Part shown: piece after piece, positions 34,809 to 47,886 of the stretch
Layout of the letters: each line of letters opens with the position of its first letter
How positions within the stretch are numbered: position 1 is the first letter of the stretch
Assembly: GCF_901709675.1 (NCBI RefSeq)
Contig: NC_051089.1
Location: 6,259,476-6,323,475, forward strand
Source: Syngnathus acus
Lineage: Eukaryota; Chordata; Actinopteri; Syngnathiformes; Syngnathidae
Length of the DNA stretch: 64,000 nucleotides
Reading direction: 5' to 3'
Translations under genes and position numbers: made by a program
The notes under the pieces: model-generated
Told to the model about the DNA's origin: nothing
The model's database searches: none
The model's input: the letters and a program-made list of their open reading frames with translations, nothing else

Positions 34809-37689
34809 CCGGCTCCAAGACCTCTCTGTGCGTTTAACTTGCCGACTCATTTGAAATAGCGTGACGCGAGAGAAGTTGTTAGGCAATGGCCAAGCACATG
34901 AATTGCGCCCCTAGAGGCCTTTAGTGTTATTACATTCATGTAAACAAGCGGTCCACTTCGACTACTTCTGCTATTCTAATCTCTTCAGAGTTAATTATAT
35001 GAAATTGTGTACTCTTTTTTTCATTTCAAACATTGGAATTTAGGTATTTTCATCAACCTGAACTGCGAAATAAGAATTGAATTGCTCAGGAAAAAACATG
35101 TTCACCAAAGATAAACACTGTTGTTGTTTACAAGCTTGTACAGTAGATGATCCACCTGCGTGACGACGTGCAAGCGATCAAAGTAACACTCACGCGATTA
35201 CACAACGAGGCCTTCCGTGAGGTCACTGCGCTGATTACGCCACACGAGGAAGCAAAAGTAAATACGTGACTGGCCACAGCGGACCAGCAATCTCATGACT
35301 TCCAAGTCAGTGTTGGAAGCAAGCCATTAAATCCCCTGCGGTTTCATCAACCTGAAGACTCATTTCATTACCGCTTTTGACAAGCTGGACAAAAGGTTTT
35401 GAAAAGGGCATTCATGGCCGTCTGTACATCTGCACAATCTAATGAGATCTAATGCAAGAAGTGGAGCAAACTTCACAAAGATGGATGAATCTCAACTTCA
35501 AACCCATAGTGGACTCCATTTTGCTTGAATCGCCTCAGGACACGATTAATCCACCCGATTATCAAGCTCGTCTCAATTTAAATCAAGTCGAGATTGCTGC
35601 TATTGCGCTATTCTGCTGTCTGGCAGCTTTCAAACAAACCAGCTGAGGCTCTTTGTTAGATATCAGGTAAGTGGTCCTTGCTTTTGTGATTGGTGCCAAT
35701 GAAGGAAGTCATAAAACAGCATGTGGCGGTCCCTCCTGGCACCAGTTCCCTGATGGAGGCCATAGATAATAACCAGTCACATTGAAGCCATTTGTCTTTA
35801 ACTGTGAAATTGAGAATAATAAGCTTTTTTTTTTTTTTGGTTGAATGTTCTCTTTTCTAATAAGCATCTGCTCCCCTGTATTATTCTGAATGACAGCTGC
35901 GGTCGCGCAATACTATAGCTGCGTTGAACAATTGTAAACGTAGTAAGCCAGCGAGATTTGAAAGGGCAAAAAGTGTGGATTTTCATTCCCGACCAGCTGT
36001 TTTTCATCGCCAAGTGAGAGTTTTATCTTTTTCCCCTGCACTCGATTCAAAACAGAGAAGCAGGGAAAAAAAAGAAACGAGAGGGAGGCAGGAATTTGTC
36101 TCTGGAGAAAGAGGAGCCTGTTGCATAATCCATTTCCATCGCAGACTTCTTCAAACCGATACTAAGTTGTGACAAACGTGCGCCTCCCTTAAATGCCACC
36201 CCCGATATATCGCCACGGAAAAAAAAACCCCAACAATAATAGCAATAATTTTAAACACCAATTCCAAATAAGAATACATTTCTTCAGACTAACATTAAAT
36301 GAGCCACAAAACAGCTGATAAGAGTTGAATGTAAGAAAAATATTAAGAAATGTTCCAAAAGGACTTCACATCAATCAGCAAGTAATTCTTTCCAGGCTTA
36401 ATGCTCGGTGTCACTACCGATGCAAAGTTAAATTAAGTTAATGCGGGATTGTGTAAGGTCCAGAAATGCTAAAAACACAAAAACACACTGACTAATACAG
36501 TGTTACCAAATAAAGATAAGGAAATGAGCAAGTCAAGGGAGACAAATGAGATGGACCTTGGGCTGACCTGCATCTAAAAAGAATAATAATTAAAAAAAAA
36601 AAACAGCAAGCATTCCCTAAGAGCAGCAAGTGGTCCTAAATACGAACAGGCAAGCCAAAAAAAACTTTGAAGACACATACATGATGCAGCAAATGCAAAT
36701 TATTCAACACAAAAAGGCCTTGTGGACTGACTGCAAAAAGTTGTATCGGATATTACTGATACTGATATACGGGGCCGGCTGGATGGGGGCAGCTCGCTAT
36801 CTTGCATGGCACGGCGAGAAAAAAAACAAACAGTCCCACAGAAATTGCTGTCAAGCACATCTCATGTCCAGGCACTCACATGGAGGCTTGCGCACTTCAA
36901 CACGCTAACCTGCCAAGCCCCGCCTCTTAAAGGCACATGCTGGTTTGTTTTTGTTGAAGCCGATAGCGGATGGGTTTGGCAACGATCTCCCGCGATGGAT
37001 TGGGGGTTCACTTTATCTGCTTTTCGGAGACTTAAGGGCCCTTGTGAACTTTTGTTAAAAGGAATGAGTGTCTCCCCACTCTGGTCTCCACATGCTGACC
37101 ATTCCTCAGCGGAGCAGTGGGTGGAGCATGTGTGTTTGTTTTGAGTGTTTGAATGTGTATGTGATTGTGTGGGTGGGGATCCCATGTGTGTGCGTGAGTT
37201 TTGTTTTTTTTTAGGCAAAAGGAGGGGATGCGGAAGAAGAGGAGGGGGGATTTAAGTGTTTCAAGGAATACTGCTTCCTGCAGTTTTTGGTTTACAGTAA
37301 AATGAGGGAGGATGAGTGTTGTTCATTCTCACATGAGGTCGTCTGAAGGTTTGTTTTCATCTTTCTCCCCCTCTGTGTGATGTCACAATAAGACACTCAT
37401 CAATTTGATTAAGCCAGTAAAGATTTTTTTTTTTTTACACATACAAAAGTGAAGTTTCTGGGTAAATATTACACAAGAAATGATTAGTCACATCCTGAAT
37501 GTTTTGTGAAATCTTAAGAAATGTCACTCTTCAACAAACTGGCATGCAAATATTAAATAGGACAACTGTTGTTAAATTTATGTTAAGAAACTATTTGTTG
37601 GACTGGGGACTAATGTGTGTGATAGTTAAAAGTGTTATAAGAGAAATAAGATATTGAGCAAGAAACAAAGTCGACATGCTTTCTTTGCC

Positions 37690-37766
37690 TTAGTGGGCCA
37701 CTTAAGTGATACGGCAGGCTGGATCTGGCCCCAGGGCCTTGAGTTTGACACCTATGATTTAGAGAC
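37690..37766 (+). mobile_element. hAT-type repeat, 3' end fragment
   Basis: Ends CCAGGGCCTTGAGTTTGACA then CCTATG, the same terminus as the intact copy at 47162-47476. No matching left terminus was found upstream. Confidence 0.55.
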
Positions 37767-37789
37767 ATTCCTGAGGAAGTCGGAACACA

Positions 37790-37970
37790 CATAAAAAACT
37801 CACACATTCACACCAATGGTGAATTTAATTTCAAACTCTTTGGTTAAGCTTGCAAACCAGCGCAAGTTCAAAGAGAACTTCCTACAAAGGAAGGCCTGAA
37901 CCGAGATTCAAACCAAGAACTTCAGCTCTGTGAGCCAGGTGTGCTAACCACTAAACATTCACACTTCCTC
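37790..37970 (-). repeat. tRNA-headed dispersed repeat, decayed copy
   Basis: TTCACACCAATGGTGAATTT ... CCGAGATTCAAACCAAGAAC ... GTGTGCTAACCACTAAACA, inverted relative to the tRNA-like head. Confidence 0.6.
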
Positions 37971-38533
37971 AAGCATAAACTATAACTGCAATTTCTTGCT
38001 TTTTAACTGTACAAAAAAAAAAACCAGTGTGCACCCAATTTGCCATCGATGCAGTATAAAAGAGCAAGTTTAAACTGATCCGGATTTTGAGGCACATTGA
38101 TGATGTCACAGTTTTAATCTGTGAAAGACAAATGACTCTAGATTAAATGCTATTAATTTAATTTAAAATTTATTAACTATAAATATGATGCTGTGATAAA
38201 CCAAATTAAATCTAGATCTGATCCTGATTTCCTTGTGTCGGCCTATGCACAAATTCTCAGTGTCTTAAAAGTACCTGATATGATAAAACCTAAACAAACA
38301 ACAATATTTAAAGATGGTCTCAACTCAGTACTTTTAAATATTGATTAGGTCAACACCAACAATGTTTGCACATCACTAAACTTGTTAGACTGACTTTAAG
38401 AGAAAATACTTGGAATCCGACTGAGTTGCTTCATTTCAAATGAACTTTACAAGCCTGAGACAGTTCAAATAAAATAGAAGAAAAGAAACAAACCCGTTAA
38501 AAACCTCCGTATACATAGAAAATTGTTACTCAC

Positions 38534-38725
38534 CATTCCTGGCTGCCAATTGCAGTTAAAAAAAAAAAAAACGCACACACATCCATGCAAACGGTCCTTT
38601 GATGGCTGAAGTCTTTGGGGTGCTGAAAAGAAGTTAAAAAAAACACATAAAAGAGATCAGGGTTTAAATCCAGCAAACGCAGCTCCTCGCATTGACGTGT
38701 CCACTCTGCGTATGTGTGCTTGTGT
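38534..38725 (-). other. candidate non-coding first exon (minus strand) with promoter
   Basis: On the minus strand a near-ideal donor (AATG then GTGAGTAAC) ends a GC-richer stretch. Upstream lie a GC box (CCGCCC at 38757-38762) and a full CRE palindrome TGACGTCA (38791-38798). The exon end is read from sequence; the start (about 38700-38730) and its link to sema4b, whose coding start lies 9.4 kb downstream on the same strand, are inferred. It could belong to a lncRNA. Confidence 0.4.
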
Positions 38726-38756
38726 AGTGTTTCCACAGGCTGCGAAACTTTAAGCT

Positions 38757-38798
38757 CCGCCCACAACCCACGCTCCCTGCCTGCCTTTCGTGACGTCA
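38757..38798 (-). promoter_or_regulatory. GC box and CRE
   Basis: CCGCCC at 38757-38762 and TGACGTCA at 38791-38798, oriented upstream of the minus-strand donor at 38534. Confidence 0.45.
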
Positions 38799-39568
38799 CG
38801 TACCGCAAGGGAGTCCTCAAACTATCAAGTCCAAAAAGTCCAGTAGCTTTTGTCATCCATGAAATCCAAATTTTGAGCAGCTCTAGTGTGATATTACAGC
38901 TTCTCAACTTTACACATGGGGCAGGGGGTTAAAAAAAAAAAAAAAAAAGTTTGTATTGGAGACACTTTACAAACATTTCTTAATTATTATTTTTTTCAGA
39001 TGATGTGGATTCACAGCATCAAAACCAGCTGGATTTATTTCACAGATTCAAGTTGTTTAATTTTGAATCAAGGACATATTTATTTATTTTTGGCTAATCT
39101 TTCAAGATGATAAATTCTGGGCTAGTTCAGATTAAATTTGCAGGCAAAGTTGTCTTTACTGTGTGTATATTTTGACTATGACTAAGTCACTGCTGCTGCT
39201 TCTTCTTGTTGTTCTGCTGTGCTCTGCAGCCAAGTAGAACAATGAAGGAGAGCTAGCGAGCGTCCGGCACAAAGAGCATTACAGAGGATTACGGGCAAAG
39301 GCAAAGACTTGAACGCAGCCATTCATGTAATCTCCTTTCACTGCTGCAAAAAAGACTAAAATGTCACGTTGTGCTTGTCACACTGCAGTCATCTCCACTA
39401 TGCTTTGACATCAGTAAAGCTTAAAACAACACTGCTTTGCAGAAATGTGATGATGAACATTTCTCAAAAGTTATAATAGATATCTATTGTACACTTGTGC
39501 TTATTAAAGCAACAATATGTTCCGATGAGATCACCTTGGAGTTGTGTTGGAATTTAGGAGCAGGCCTG

Positions 39569-39662
39569 CAGTTAGGGGCGGGGTTATATGTAAGATCTTT
39601 GCTGCTTTGATTACTTGTGTCTTGTCTCGAAAGAGCATCCATAGAACTCCGCCCCCTAACTG
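39569..39662. repeat. short inverted repeat, possible miniature element
   Basis: Arms CAGTTAGGGGCGG and CCGCCCCCTAACTG enclose about 67 bases. The arms differ by one base. No clear target duplication. Confidence 0.5.
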
Positions 39663-39952
39663 TACACAATGTCAAAAGAAAAATGTCAAAACTAAGCGGC
39701 ATCCTCTACGAGACAAAACCGAGAATGTCCTGATTAAGTCGACGTTATTTATAGTCTATTGTTCATTATATGGGAAAAAAAAACAACGAATCTACAAAAA
39801 AGAGAAATATTAATTATGAATCGATCTAAACATACAGGAACAACAAATTCTTTACTCAGCAAACAAAAGACTGACATTTTAGGACTTACTTGAGTTAAAA
39901 GTAGCTCAGATGAAGTACAAAGTAAATTTGAGAATAATTGTCAATTTTTGTC

Positions 39953-40024
39953 TATGTGAAGCCCTTTGAGACTGCTTGTGATTTAGGGCTATACAAATAA
40001 ACTTGACTTGACTTGACTTGACTT
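39953..40024 (+). mobile_element. 3' tail of a LINE or LINE-mobilised element
   Basis: AAGCCCTTTGAGACTGCTTG, then TGATTTAGGGCTATACAAAT, then AAACTTGACTTGACTTGACT. This is the familiar fish LINE 3' end (L2/CR1-like clade, from general knowledge) with a short tandem tail of CTTGA. Only the tail is present, as in a 5'-truncated insertion. Confidence 0.6.
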
Positions 40025-43000
40025 CAAACCTACAACAGGTACTTGGACTTCAGGGGTCCAAGTATGTCCAAAAAAATTCAATACAAGCAAATATTAGGCA
40101 AAGGTGTGCATTTGTGCAACCATTTTGGAACCGACCTGAAATTGTGTGAATCACTTGCTGTGTATACAAAAATTAAAAAAAATAGCATAAATCAAGTATG
40201 AGTCAGCATCATTGCAGACATTTTGTAACTCTTAAGACATATTTGTTTTCGTGAAATGTGCAAGGGTGTGTACTTATGTACTGTGTGTATTCATGCAAGT
40301 GCAGTTGAATGTTTAGTCGATTTATTTTTCTCTCTCGTTGACACAATTCATGCAATGTATCGGCAATCCTGCTGTGGCCTTAGTGTTAAAAAGTCAAAAT
40401 TGTTCAGTAAATCCTATTTTAATCAAAAAAGATGTGCTCTGCAACCATATCACAATTCGATAAGAAACTCCACTTTGCCAAAGGTGACAGCGGGCTCCAT
40501 TGTTGAACACATCACTCTCAATCTTCCGCCATGCTCCAATAACATCCCGCCGTTGTCCAGACAAGCCAACGCACCGCCGACTACACAGCGACCATTCAGA
40601 TCGGGTCACATTTGATTGGGGTTAAGTACATGACAAGCTCTCTTTGTCACACTGGATTTGTGCATCAGTGTCATCAGAGAGGCCTTTCGGAGGGGAGCAA
40701 AAATGCTGACATAGGCTACTACAAAGTCACGAGGGCATCACATGACTCAGTGTCTGATAACCTTCAGATGAAAGTCAGACAGACGACAAAAAAGGAGAAC
40801 TATTTTTGTCTGTATTCCAAAAATATTTTCAACTCATAACCTTGGGAAAGTGAGGCCAGCTCTACACGTTGCACTTTGACCCACCGGATTCATTAACACT
40901 AATCTGAGCAGTTTTGTCTAGTCGTGCCGTGCCGGGAGGCTCACGGTTAAATGAAGTTTATTGCTGCGCAGATGTCATGTGGTCAGTGAACAAAGAGGAA
41001 AAAAAACACCAAAGTGAAATAATGACCAAAAGCCATCTGGCAGCGGCTCGCCTGCTGATGCCAAACTAGTAACCCTTCCTCTCTTCATCTTCCATCGGCA
41101 ATAAAAGACAATATCTGCCACGGCGGGACATGTGGCATTAATATGAATTATCTCCAGCTTAATATGCTTATGCCCCGGGGGGACCGGCGTGACATGACGT
41201 CAGCCACGTGCGGGCTTCTAATGAGACGCCGATGAATATATTACATTTATTTTGCGCTTTCTTTGTGCCTTTGCAGTCTGTGTAAGGGGGCAGAGGTCAA
41301 GGTCCTGCGCAGCTGCACAATGGGAGGATTGAGGGGGCTGGGGGTGTAAGAAAGAAACTGGCATTGATGATGTGTTAATGATTTTGTAAAAATGCAGACC
41401 AATATTTGAACTAAACATCAAATATTACTTGAAAGTGCTTCTGGATCTTACACCAACTCTGAATACCTGAGTCAAGATATTTAATCTTCCTTTCTTAACA
41501 GGAAGTTTGAAACAATCTTTACATTTTCATTCTTACGTCAAAGCAAAAGCCTTATTGATTTTACATTTGTCCAACACAAGTATGCTGAGGAAGCTGAGGT
41601 CATCCACTTATCCACTTACGGAACAGAGATTCCAGGATGGACTTTTCCGTTGGCTTTTTCCAGAGACGGGCCCCACGCCGTCACGTGATGCGTCTAGTGT
41701 AGTCGTGGCGGCATCTCTGTCTCCAGCCAAAAAGCCATTAAAGGAAGTAAAAGCCTTGGTTCAAATCATATGGAAGTAAGCTTGGACTCTCACAGAGTTA
41801 ATACGATTAAACAGGCTGAACGACTCATCAAGGTGATTGGAACGTCAATATAGTCAAGATGCAAAGTGGTTCAACAGCTGCTTGGCCACGTCTCCGTTCG
41901 TGAGCTCAGATAGTCAGATTTTCCTTACTTGAAGGCAAAACGGTGTCCTAGTGGTTTGCACGTGTGCCTCACAGTTTGTAGAAATGGATAGATAGCAGCT
42001 CTTCCTTCCACTGCTGGTCCAGCTACAATATTAAGTGTTGAGGCCACTTTTAAAAAGGTCACCATGGAGACAGCGTGTCTCTCATGGACTGTAACGGGAC
42101 TTAAAGCGGTCAGAAATCAATGAAGCATCTCAGCAAGAGCACACGTTAACCTTCCGAGGAGCCGACAGCACCCATTTCCGGTTGCTTTATTAGTTTGGAG
42201 TTGCAGCCTAATTACTGTACATCCTGTACAACTGTCCTGACCACCGGCCCATGGGCCATTTGATGCTGACTGGAAAAAAAAATATATTGATCATTTCAGG
42301 TATCTACCGTAAGAGACCACTTGGCTTGAGTTCAGTTGTCGAGTGCTATTTGCGGTCGTGATGTTGCTAGCAAACAGTTGAACTATTGTTGTCATGACGA
42401 TCAACTGTTTCTTTAAAAAAATATATATTTTATATTCACTTGTCTTATTTTTATGATTTTTGTTGATATAGAAAACTTTGCTACATTTTTTGGGTTGGAA
42501 TCGATTAATGGCATTTCGTTTTATTTCACTGCGATTTGTTACACAAGTGAAGAAAATCCAGTTTTACAAAAAGCACAGAGTTCCTTGCTTCCATTTGCAA
42601 CCTTCTATCTTTGCAAAGCAGGATTTTCTGCATTGATGGCAACCAAAATAAAAAATGTATGCATAAATAACACACTTTGAGCATCAGAGTGGCTTTTTAC
42701 CGCAAGCCATGTGGAAGAGAAACAAGCACTGAGCTCCCACTATTTACTAATTAATTAACTAGATTCAGTGTAATGGCGAATTGTGTTTTTAATTACTTTT
42801 TTGTTCAAATTATGACTCGACATGGAACTTAAGCACAAAAAAAGGCTGGCGACAACTGCCACCCACCCAAGTTCCAAATCTTCGCAATGATGATGACGAT
42901 TATGACAATGATGAAGATGGTTGCAATCACTGGCAATGAGTGAGTTGAAAGGCACAGCAAAGCTCATTTGTTTGCTGGTTAATTGAAGAGCAGCACGTTG

Positions 43001-44304
43001 ATTATCCGGCGTGTTGTTGCTGCTGCAGCTGGATTAAACTTCTCTACAGATTGACTCGATAGCTCTTTGAAATGATGGATCGACTCACTGGGGGAAAATC
43101 AATGACAACCACATGAAGTGGAGAGATAATCTTAAAAGGGACATGTTATTGGAGAAAATAGCTTTTTCATTGCTTGTAGACAAATAGTTTGGTCTCGAAA
43201 TCTTTTGTGATCTACCTATTCTTGCCAATAGGTGAGTTTCCCCCTCAAATAGCTACATTGAGGTACCGCTACCAAAAAAAAAAAAAAACGGGTACATTTC
43301 CAAATGGTGAACTGCAAGAATACTTGGGTTTACCACACCCTGTCTGGAGCACGAAGAGGCACAGGCATGCAGCAACCCCCAGAGTAGTGCATGATGTACT
43401 GCCTCCATGAGTAAAAATGCTTTTATGGTCTTCATGGGCGCTCTTGGCTCAAGAGGAAGTCACTGCAATCAGGGCTTTCCCCCCGGTTGTCATGGGAATG
43501 AAAGCTGAACACGCCATTGACATGGCAGGATACAGGGTGGGGTATAAGGTCGTTTACTTGCATGAGACAAGGCTTGATTTCTAATTTCATCGAGGCAAAA
43601 AATAGGGTGTGTAAAGTATGTTATCATTTAATGAAATTATGTCACACGTTTTAAAAGATACCAACTTATACCACATAAAAATGCATTTATCGTGGAATCA
43701 TAATAGAAAATGAATTACTAAAAATATTATTAATAATAAAAGACAAATGACAACATAAATGAATTTTAAATGAGTTATTGTCAACCGGTGGTCCGCGGCC
43801 CTCTAGTGGCCCTGGCGGTATTGCAGGTGGTACCCAAATTTGGAAATGCAAAATAATTGTAACATTTTAAAAATTAAAATTGATTTGTTATTTAGACTTG
43901 ATTTATGAATTATAAAAAATGAATACAATGTTTGAGATCTTGATCAACTAAATGACAAATGAAGTAAAATTGCATAAATAGAGAGAAAACTAAATTAAAC
44001 AAAAAATAAAGTACTTGAAACAAGTAAGCGAAATAAAGTTTTTGGGAAGGAGGGGTTTTGAATATAAGATTTAAAATAAATTCAGTTCTTTTGGAATTCA
44101 ATGCGCTGAGGTCATAATACAATTAATTCATTTTAAATATAAAATAAAATAGATTAAAAAAGATATGCTCTTGTGGGATTCAAAGGTTGAGGTCAGGATA
44201 AAATAACTCATTTTCCTTTTTTAAATCCCACTGAGCCTTCCAGTGAATGAGCTCCGCGGACTTCAGGGACAAGGAGGAGCCATGCATATGTTTCTCACAC
44301 AAAC

Positions 44305-44307
44305 ACA

Positions 44308-44343
<36 letters not shown>

Positions 44344-44346
44344 CAC
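44305..44346 (+). repeat. (ACGC)n microsatellite
   Basis: About ten tandem ACGC units. Confidence 0.9.
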
Positions 44347-44745
44347 CCTCCACATAATGACAGTGTCAGGGCTTTATTAGTAGCCAATGCATCTTCATTG
44401 TGTAGCTGGCCAGGACTCACCGCAAACTACATCACTGCACTCCTCCCTGAGAACTTAACGCAGCCTCCTCATCATCAGCATCTTCAGCGCGCGTTATCTC
44501 CCGACAAGGTGACCGACATCCCTCCTAGTTAGCAGCCGCCGAGCGCATGCCATCTTTGATAAACGACTTTAAGACACACGCACCAGCCAAGAAGCTGACT
44601 CAGTGTGATGCACGACCACGGCACCGGTGCTCTTTCTCACTCCACTTCATCAACCCCCTGAACGACAAAGTAAAAGCATCCTTTTGTGTGAGCCACACTG
44701 GCCGCCTGTCATGTATCACAAAAAAAAAAAAAAAGAGGGACTCAC

Positions 44746-44860
44746 CGCAGCCAGGTGGAGTAATCGAAGCCTGCCGTTGCGGCGGAATCCCCCTCCTCAT
44801 CCTCTTCCTACCGGTGTGTAAAGTGAGTGCATGTGTGTGTGCTGATCCAGCAGATGCAGA
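44746..44860 (-). other. second candidate non-coding first exon (minus strand)
   Basis: On the minus strand CTGGCTGCG is followed by donor GTGAGTCCC at 44745. An inverted CCAAT (ATTGG read on the minus strand, near 44868) lies upstream, and the exon is CpG-enriched relative to its flanks. It may be an alternative sema4b 5' exon 15.6 kb upstream of the coding start. Exon start is inferred. Confidence 0.33.
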
Positions 44861-45594
44861 CTGGAGCCACCAATAGAAAGAGGCGAAAGGGAAGGAGAGG
44901 GTGTGTGAGAGATGGCAGAGGAGGGGTTTGCTAGCATTACATCATGGGCGAAGAGAACGGTTGTGTTCTGCAGGGGGTGGGGGAAGGTGTGTGTGCGCCC
45001 GTGTGTGTGTGTGTGTCCTTGTATATTTTCTGCAGGATGATTAAACATGGTCATGATGCACCTGCACAGAGCTGTGATTAACAACCATTGAGAGGGAGAC
45101 AGTAAATAAAGCAAGCTTTCATCATGTAATAGCAGCTAAAAGTGAACAGCAGATGGACATTGGCGAAAACGCCCTTTTTCAAACGCCCCTAATGGCTCGC
45201 TTGTCAGTTTGAACCAGCGTTGATGGACGTCTTTGGCGTTGACATTTTCGGGTGTGGAAAAAGCTTTTGCGCAAGAGCATACAGACATCACCTGTTAGTG
45301 GAGCCTAAAAAGGAAAAGTGAGGGAGAGTATTTTGGAGGAAAAGGGTGTCAGGAGTAAAAACAATGACAGCTCAGGGTCATAACAGCACGAGTGAGACAG
45401 CAGCCGCACGGGAAACATACTGATAAGGAAGTCCTTCTCTCGCCGTTAAATCAGAGTCTCACACGGCAGGCGTAAACGCAGGGGCCTCGCATCAAGGTCG
45501 GGATGGAGAAAGCAGACACATCAAGTTAGGAGATAGTGTGGCTACGTCTTAGAAGATAACTGGAGACCTCTTCCAAGGATTTCTAGGTGCATAC

Positions 45595-45700
45595 AATCCA
45601 TCCCGGTAGGAGCTTAGCCCAGCTGATTTCGGACAAGAGCCTGGACGCCAGTCAATCACACGGCAGATAAGCAATCACATCGACAGTGTCACATTTGAAC
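45595..45700 (-). repeat. tRNA-headed dispersed repeat, tail-half fragment
   Basis: AGGAGCTTAGCCCAGCTGAT and CCTGGACGCCAGTCAATCAC match the body of the family. Confidence 0.55.
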
Positions 45701-47161
45701 TGTGTGCGTAGGTAGAAGGGGGCGTTGGCGCCGATGTGGGAGGGAACGCAGCAGAAATAGTTGGTAAAGTTTTGCAGTACTAATAAAGTGAGTCTAAAAC
45801 AGCTAAATTGAGAACACAGCTATTTGCAGTAGCGGTGTGTTTCAAAAAAAGTTTGAGAAGTTTAAAAGTCCTTAAAATGTTTCATTTCTTTCCAAACGCA
45901 AAATATGAACAAGAAGGTATCCGATTTGTAATTCCTTCCCAAAATGTGTAGCAAAGGGAATACTGAGCTGTTCCAAGAAAAACCTGACAAGCTCAAAGTT
46001 AAGGATATCAAACAACATTTCAGGATATTTAGCTTTGATCAGCGCCACCATGAGGCGCCCTGAAGTATTGAGCCATGAAGAAATCAATACCACCGAGGCA
46101 GAACCGCCGGCATGTTAACATACTGTATAGATATTTTGATCCTGCTGTATCAATACTCTTGCACGGTATGATCCATTGTTGTATTGATATTTTGCCCCGC
46201 CTTAACTAACTGTATCATACTTCAAAGTCAGAATTCATGTGTTGAAATCACGTCAATAATGCTGAGAGAAGCACTAACAACCTTTTTATTTTATTTTATT
46301 TTTTTAAATAAACCCATTTCCACACCCGCCAAAAAAGCATAATATGTCTTTTTTTTTTTTTTTTTAGATAAAGCATGTTTAAAATAGAGCCCTCATTGGT
46401 TATGTATATTCTTCACTTCCTGTTTATGATCGATCGCTCGCGGACATTTTGCGGCCTAAACAAATCGAATGTGTAATGGGCGCCCGTGTTAATGGAAGTG
46501 AATAATTTAGGCTGTTCCATCGCAACGTTCTTGACGTGTTCCTATTTATTATGATGCCAACAGACGCTGCAGGAAATAGAGACGTGGGATGCGTCATCCC
46601 ACTGCGAACAATATCATTTTTGGGAAAGCGCATTTAGAAACACATGTTAACATCCACTTAAGGCAAAAGAAAAACACAACGCTGGCGCTGTATATCTTCC
46701 TGATTCCAGTGAAGCTGCCTCAAAACAAAACTAAGCTGTCTGAGGAAGGTGTAGTTTGTAAAGTCAACAAGGCTTTCTGGGTAATTCGCTGGAGCCGTCC
46801 AAATTTGTCACTTCTGCTTTGGGACACTTTAAGGGAGACTTCTCGAAAAATGTTGGGCCTTTTTTTTTTTTGGCTGAACGCTACATCCGGCAAGCAGGAA
46901 GATGAGCTAATGTGGGAGTTTTTTTTTTTTTTTCTTTTTTAAAGCGTGGAAACAAGTACAAGCAAATGTAGACAGAGAACAGCTGGAGACAAATGAAGAG
47001 CGAGGCCACTGTGTCAACACACAAGAAGGTTAGCGAACTCGACAAACAGTGAGACAACTAGAATAACACCACTACAGACCTCCTTCGAGGATTAATCGTT
47101 AACAAGAAGATAAAACTCTTGTACAAAGATTTCAGATGTTCTTTACCGATTCCTTTTAGAG

Positions 47162-47476
47162 CACGGGTGTCAAACTCATTTTTGTTGAGAAGAAGCTGTC
47201 AACCCAAATAAATGTATGAACTCCTCATATTATATATACAGTATAGACTACGCAACAAAATGATGAATAATTTTCAAATCTGAAACAAGTAAAAAATGTT
47301 CAAATATTTTGAAAATATGAATGGTCAAAAAAAAAGCTAGCAATAGCTCTATTTTTTAAAAGTGAAGGCAATTTGCGATTTTAGTACTGATGTAAATCGA
47401 ATTTGTCTTCGCGGGGCCGCATAAAAGTATGTAGCGGGCCGAATGTAGCCCCCGGGCCTTGAGTTTGACACCAATG
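47162..47476. mobile_element. hAT-type non-autonomous element, 315 bp, intact ends
   Basis: The left end CACGGGTGTCAAACTCA and right end TGAGTTTGACACCAATG are inverted copies, with 15 of 17 bases paired. Flanks are TTTTAGAG (47154-47161) and TTTTAGAA (47477-47484), an 8-base target duplication with one change, diagnostic of hAT insertion. No transposase. Confidence 0.85.
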
Positions 47477-47872
47477 TTTTAGAAGTGGACATACACTAAT
47501 CTTAAAGCGTAACAGTCGATTGAAGTTTTTCATCAATCTTGTGAATAATTTCACACCATCTTAAGTGTAACCACATTTAATATGCTGCAGACTTTGTATT
47601 TAATATTGCAGGAATAAAAGAAATGAGTCGCTCATCCTTTACCGGGTCGCGTAAAATATACTCCGCGGCTGCCCGCAAGATTCGATCCCGAGCATTGTGC
47701 CCTTCGATTCGGGACGGCGCCTAAGCGGTGCTATTAATAACGCAATTCGATTTGTTTTAAAAGTATATTTCTCTATTTCTCCTCCAAAAGTCAGTGTCTT
47801 CATGCATAAAGGTGTCCCCTGGCGTCGCCACTCATCCCTGTCAGCTCTTTCACCATGCCTACACTGTTCCCT

Positions 47873-47886
47873 GTTGCCTTGGCAAC
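47873..47886. promoter_or_regulatory. RFX X-box, palindromic
   Basis: GTTGCCTTGGCAAC has both half-sites perfect. It sits in a CT-rich stretch with no assigned gene. Confidence 0.45.

Larger units (their letters stand above)
29451..38533. other. non-coding interval upstream of sema4b coding start
   Basis: No supportable coding exon. Holds dispersed-repeat copies, the 41-bp duplication, a GC hairpin (33970-33988) and a motif cluster at 34783-34808. If the 38.5-kb exon is a sema4b first exon, this is its first intron. Confidence 0.55.
38900..44740. other. non-coding interval
   Basis: Apart from the inverted repeat, LINE tail and ACGC microsatellite listed separately, I see AT-rich sequence with no supportable exon. 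Confidence 0.5.

Noticed and set aside
43785-43850. GGTCCGCGGCCCTCTAGTGG stretch as a mobile element end or CTCF site
   Set aside because: Resembles repeat-derived sequence but no termini or duplication could be found.
44305-44346. Regular short repeats resembling an array
   Set aside because: A four-base microsatellite, not a CRISPR array; the genome is vertebrate.
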